Assembly: GCA_020698575.1 (NCBI GenBank)
Contig: CM036257.1
Coordinates: 16,445,520-16,509,519 of the forward strand
Direction: 5' to 3'
Length of the DNA: 64,000 nucleotides
From: Bostrychus sinensis
Lineage: Eukaryota > Chordata > Actinopteri > Gobiiformes > Eleotridae
Both the position numbers and the translations under genes were made by a program. The notes below the pieces were generated by a model. It did not search any database. It saw only the letters and a program-made list of their open reading frames with translations, and was not told where the DNA came from. Every line of letters begins with the position of its first letter. The stretch's first letter is position 1. Below, piece after piece: positions 60,631 through 64,000 of this stretch.

Positions 60631-63600
60631 ATTTCAGAACAAAAACAATATATCTTTTCAATCAGACAAACCATGTGCAGTTGAATAGCAGGGGTATTTC
60701 CTTTTCTTTACTTTTTTTTTGCTGATGGTATGGCATGTGCGCCTTGACAGGCCGAATGTGTGAGAGAAAGAAAAGCCAGCCACTGAATTTGAGTCACCAC
60801 AGTAACAAAAGCTCACTTTCTAGGGCTGCTTTTTGTATGTGGTCAGCCAATAGGCAGCCAGAGATTATCTCCCACAATTCACTCCTGCAATAACAGGAAG
60901 CGTTGGAAATCCGTGATGACTGTGAAGGGCTTATGATACTGAGAGACAGAGAGCAGTGCTTCGCTGTCATTCTGCTCATCTCTGCACTTGTTCTAGATGT
61001 AGCTTTAGCACGCCGAGGTCATCTGTTGACTTTCATCTTCCATAGTTAATCATTATTTAATAAAAAGTTAGGGGACAGTTTTCATGCTAATGCTTCAAAA
61101 ATAGGATTGCATAAAAAACACTGAAAATATCAAGTGACATTTACTCTAACTATTACTAACATTTACCAAACTGACATACTCCAGATGCCCATACCAACAG
61201 AACGTAGTGAGTGAACAAAGGCTACTTGAGAGTTTTCCTATTCTGGACTTAAGTGTGTACCAGTGCATGTTCAGGGCGGGGGTCTATCTTGCACTGTTAG
61301 CTCTAAGTGCTGACCTTTCACAGCCTCTTGAGTGTGAGTGTGAGAAACACACTCTCCCTGTCTCTCTCTCATCTGCCTCTCAGCCGCCCGGCCAAACACA
61401 CACTTGGATATCCTCAACACACATATACTTCCTCGCTGCATCTTGTGTCTTTGCTGGCTGACCCCTGCCAGCCCTGATTAAGGAGCTGCAGTGATGTGCG
61501 CCTTTGAACCGATTACCTCCTTTTTACACTGAGCACTCTTGTCCTCAGCAGCTATCAGGGGGTCTTTGGTACCCCACCAGCAACTTAATGAACCAAGACT
61601 GCTGGAAGCTACAGGGGACTTGCCAAAACCAAATCCCTGGGGTGCCTCATTTGAGAGTACAACATAATTTAGCTTGTTTACCGGCATCTACAGTAAATAT
61701 TGTATCTTTTGTTGCACTCAAGTAACAGTCAAGAGGTGCTGCCTGGGATACATCTTCTGAAAAGCTGTCAGTATAATAAAGTAATCCTTGTCCAAAGTGA
61801 CAAATCTCTCTATCGCTCGGCTGCGGTGACACTTAAGGTCTGGAGTTTGAAGGATGGGAACACTTTCACTGACTTTAATCTCAGTATGAGGCTCTCGCAT
61901 AGATGCTATATGCTTAACACGCACCTCCACCAATTCACTACACTCCGGCCGTCAAATTTTGAATACAGGCAAGGCTTAGCAAGTGAAAAGTGTTTGCGCT
62001 CCGTCCCATCGCACTGTCTGAAACATTGTGTGTGTTTAAGAATAGCCCAACGCAGCTGATGTAGTATTTGTAAGTGTCAGTAGTTTGTTTGTTCGACTCT
62101 CCCGTGTCACGACCCCGGCTTGCTGACTGCTCACGTTCCAGACCCCTCCTCCCCGTGCATCAAAACGCCATTGTCCAACAGAGCTGACCTGCACCGTCCT
62201 CCTCCCTCCTAGACCCCCTCCCTTTCCTCATTTTTCCATTTATGCTCACCATGCACTTTAGGACAGGCACCATGTTACCCCCTCCTCTACCCTATACACA
62301 CACGTCCCGCCAAACAATGTCAGGCAGACTTATGCTTTCCCACTTCACCATTATGTCATCCCCAAAATGGCACTGCCCCTTCTCTCTCCTCTAGCCCTGT
62401 CCCACCTTGAACCAACTATTCCCAACATCTATATCCTCTACCTCTTCTGTACTCTCGACATATCCATCTTGATGCACTCTGTGTTTGTTTTTGACTGCCA
62501 TGCCAGATTGTGAACTGCATATATTTGTGTCTATGTACATGCAGAACAATGGCCAAAGCCTAATCTCCATGTCAAAACCACTCAGCCTCCCCTGTGAGCC
62601 GTCCGCTCAGCGTTTAGTAGTGTTTTGTCCCCCATTCTTCACCACAAAAAAGCGCAGAGTGGAGGAAAGTGAATGTCTCTGTCACTCTGTGTACTTTAGG
62701 ATATAGCTAATAGAAGATTTTTAATAATATGATTTTTAAAACCTCACTTATTTTACTTATTATTATTTATTTATATTTACCACTAGATGCACAAAATTTT
62801 AATAAATGCATTTTATTTATTCTGCAACAGTATTTCACAAACAAAGTGCCTTTTTTAAAATAAGCAACAAAATGCAGGATTATTATTATTTTAAAAATAA
62901 AATATGAAATATATTGTCATAGTGTTTATATGTGGGATAGTGTTTGATCTTGGGTTCTACAACAAAATAAATAAAAAAAAGAATTTAATCAATGGCCATT
63001 TTACATTTTTCTGGAATCGATATTTTTATACACCGCTAATGTCAGCTTTAATTTTTTATATTCAAAGGTCTAAGTGGGGTATTTTACAGTGACTATTCCA
63101 GGCAGTTATCACAACCCCCCAAGGGCCTTATCTAGTGGTTTGGATGTTTAGACAGTTTGTTTTCACTGCTTAGACCAGGCGGAAAAAAGGTAATAGTCCT
63201 AATAGGTTTACCTCGCCCTTTTGAGTCCAGCTGAGCGGCACAGATCAGATCACCACATCCCTGTCTCTGTCTCTTGGTTCTTTCTTCTCTCTTCTTCACA
63301 CTTCTTCCTGGCACAGAGAAAGAGAAAGTGTAATTGGTGAAAGGGGTTAAGTACATGTTTGAGCCCCCCACAGGCCAAGGCCGCTTCAAATGATGACTTA
63401 ATCGTTTTTCTGGTCAATTATGTGTTTGCGGTCGCCCCCTCCACCTCTCCCTCCACCTCTGCCTCAGTCGCGGGGTTATGATAGGGGGAGGTCTGTTCCC
63501 AGCGGGGGGAAGATGAACCACACACACCTCCTCCTCCCGAGCTGTCTATCTTAATGTCTCTATTATCTTCTCTCACTCTGTTCCACTGGTCTTTTATCTG

Positions 63601-64000
63601 TACTTTTCAGTTTGCTCATGTAAAGCAGCATATTTTAAACCAAGCATCTGGCCCACTTTTAATATTTTACTATTTTATTCTCCACATCGCTTTATTAAAG
63701 AAAATGAACTACCTAGAATATCAAAGGTAGAAGCACTCGAGTAAAATTATTCCATGTATAAGTAAAAGACTCCCATGTCAGTGTAGTCTTTGTACTGGCC
63801 CCATGCCTGGATAAATAAGGAAAGTTGTATCAGGATGGGCAGCAATAAGAAACTTGGCAAGCACAATATAAATCTAATTCATTATTATTAACTTCACTGT
63901 ATGATTCCCTACTGGTCACACTTGTAGAGATCCATGTTGTTTAGTATAGCAGCCATCCTTTCCCCACATCACTCATATCGGCAATCTTTGAAATCAAACA

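Larger units (their letters stand above)
58928..64000 (+). other. prox1: prox1 downstream intron, incomplete, with repeats
   Basis: It starts with a good donor (GTGAGT). No sequence matching the rest of the homeo-prospero domain was found. It contains a minus-strand copy of the Tc1-bounded repeat (60295-60630), a pyrimidine-rich plus-strand stretch (about 62100-62420) and a GCCCTTCCTGAC-family fragment (about 63795-63860). Non-repetitive block 59750-60080 may be regulatory. Confidence 0.7.

Noticed and set aside
58928..64000. Search for the next prox1 exon (rest of the homeo-prospero domain)
   Set aside because: No open segment resembling FNRCITSQLIKWFSNFREFY of relatives was found on the plus strand, so the exon is taken to lie beyond the window.
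1..64000. CRISPR array, operon or prokaryotic system
   Set aside because: No regularly spaced identical repeats and no compact co-directional genes; the window is vertebrate genomic DNA.

Overview
This is vertebrate, almost certainly teleost fish, genomic DNA. It has intron-exon structure, long non-coding stretches, (GT)n and poly(A) tracts, and many degraded short transposons of types common in ray-finned fish. The one gene identified with confidence is prox1 (prospero homeobox 1) on the plus strand near the right end. I cannot tell from this window whether it is the a or b teleost copy. Layout: 1-4 kb holds retroelement wreckage: a plus-strand gag/protease remnant (about 340-1105) and a minus-strand LTR (3603-3978) followed by a primer-binding site matching tRNA-Leu. 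From 4 to about 50.6 kb no complete gene is visible. This stretch looks like the long upstream regulatory flank expected of prox1. It is filled with hAT-like, Tc1/mariner-like and tRNA-derived (SINE) repeats, with non-repetitive blocks between them that could be cis-regulatory. One short exon-like open segment (41825-41998) stays unassigned. prox1 itself: a CpG-containing, ATG-free promoter and 5' UTR region leads to a donor at 51197/51198. A 2.24-kb first intron ends at the acceptor 53437/53438. The large coding exon runs from ATG 53504 to 55465 (654 codons). A 3.35-kb intron follows, then a 36-codon exon (58820-58927) that begins the homeo-prospero DNA-binding domain. About 120 C-terminal residues (the rest of that domain) are not found up to 64000 and must lie to the right. 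How it works together: the encoded protein has the nuclear localisation signal, nuclear-receptor boxes, Gln-rich coiled coil and sumoylation motif expected of PROX1, a regulator of lymphatic, liver, lens and neural development. Two near-perfect direct-repeat-1 nuclear-receptor sites upstream (24867 and 45822) could connect the gene to COUP-TF/HNF4-type inputs; this is inference. No operon, CRISPR array, rRNA or functional tRNA gene was seen, and I found no convincing undescribed biological system.
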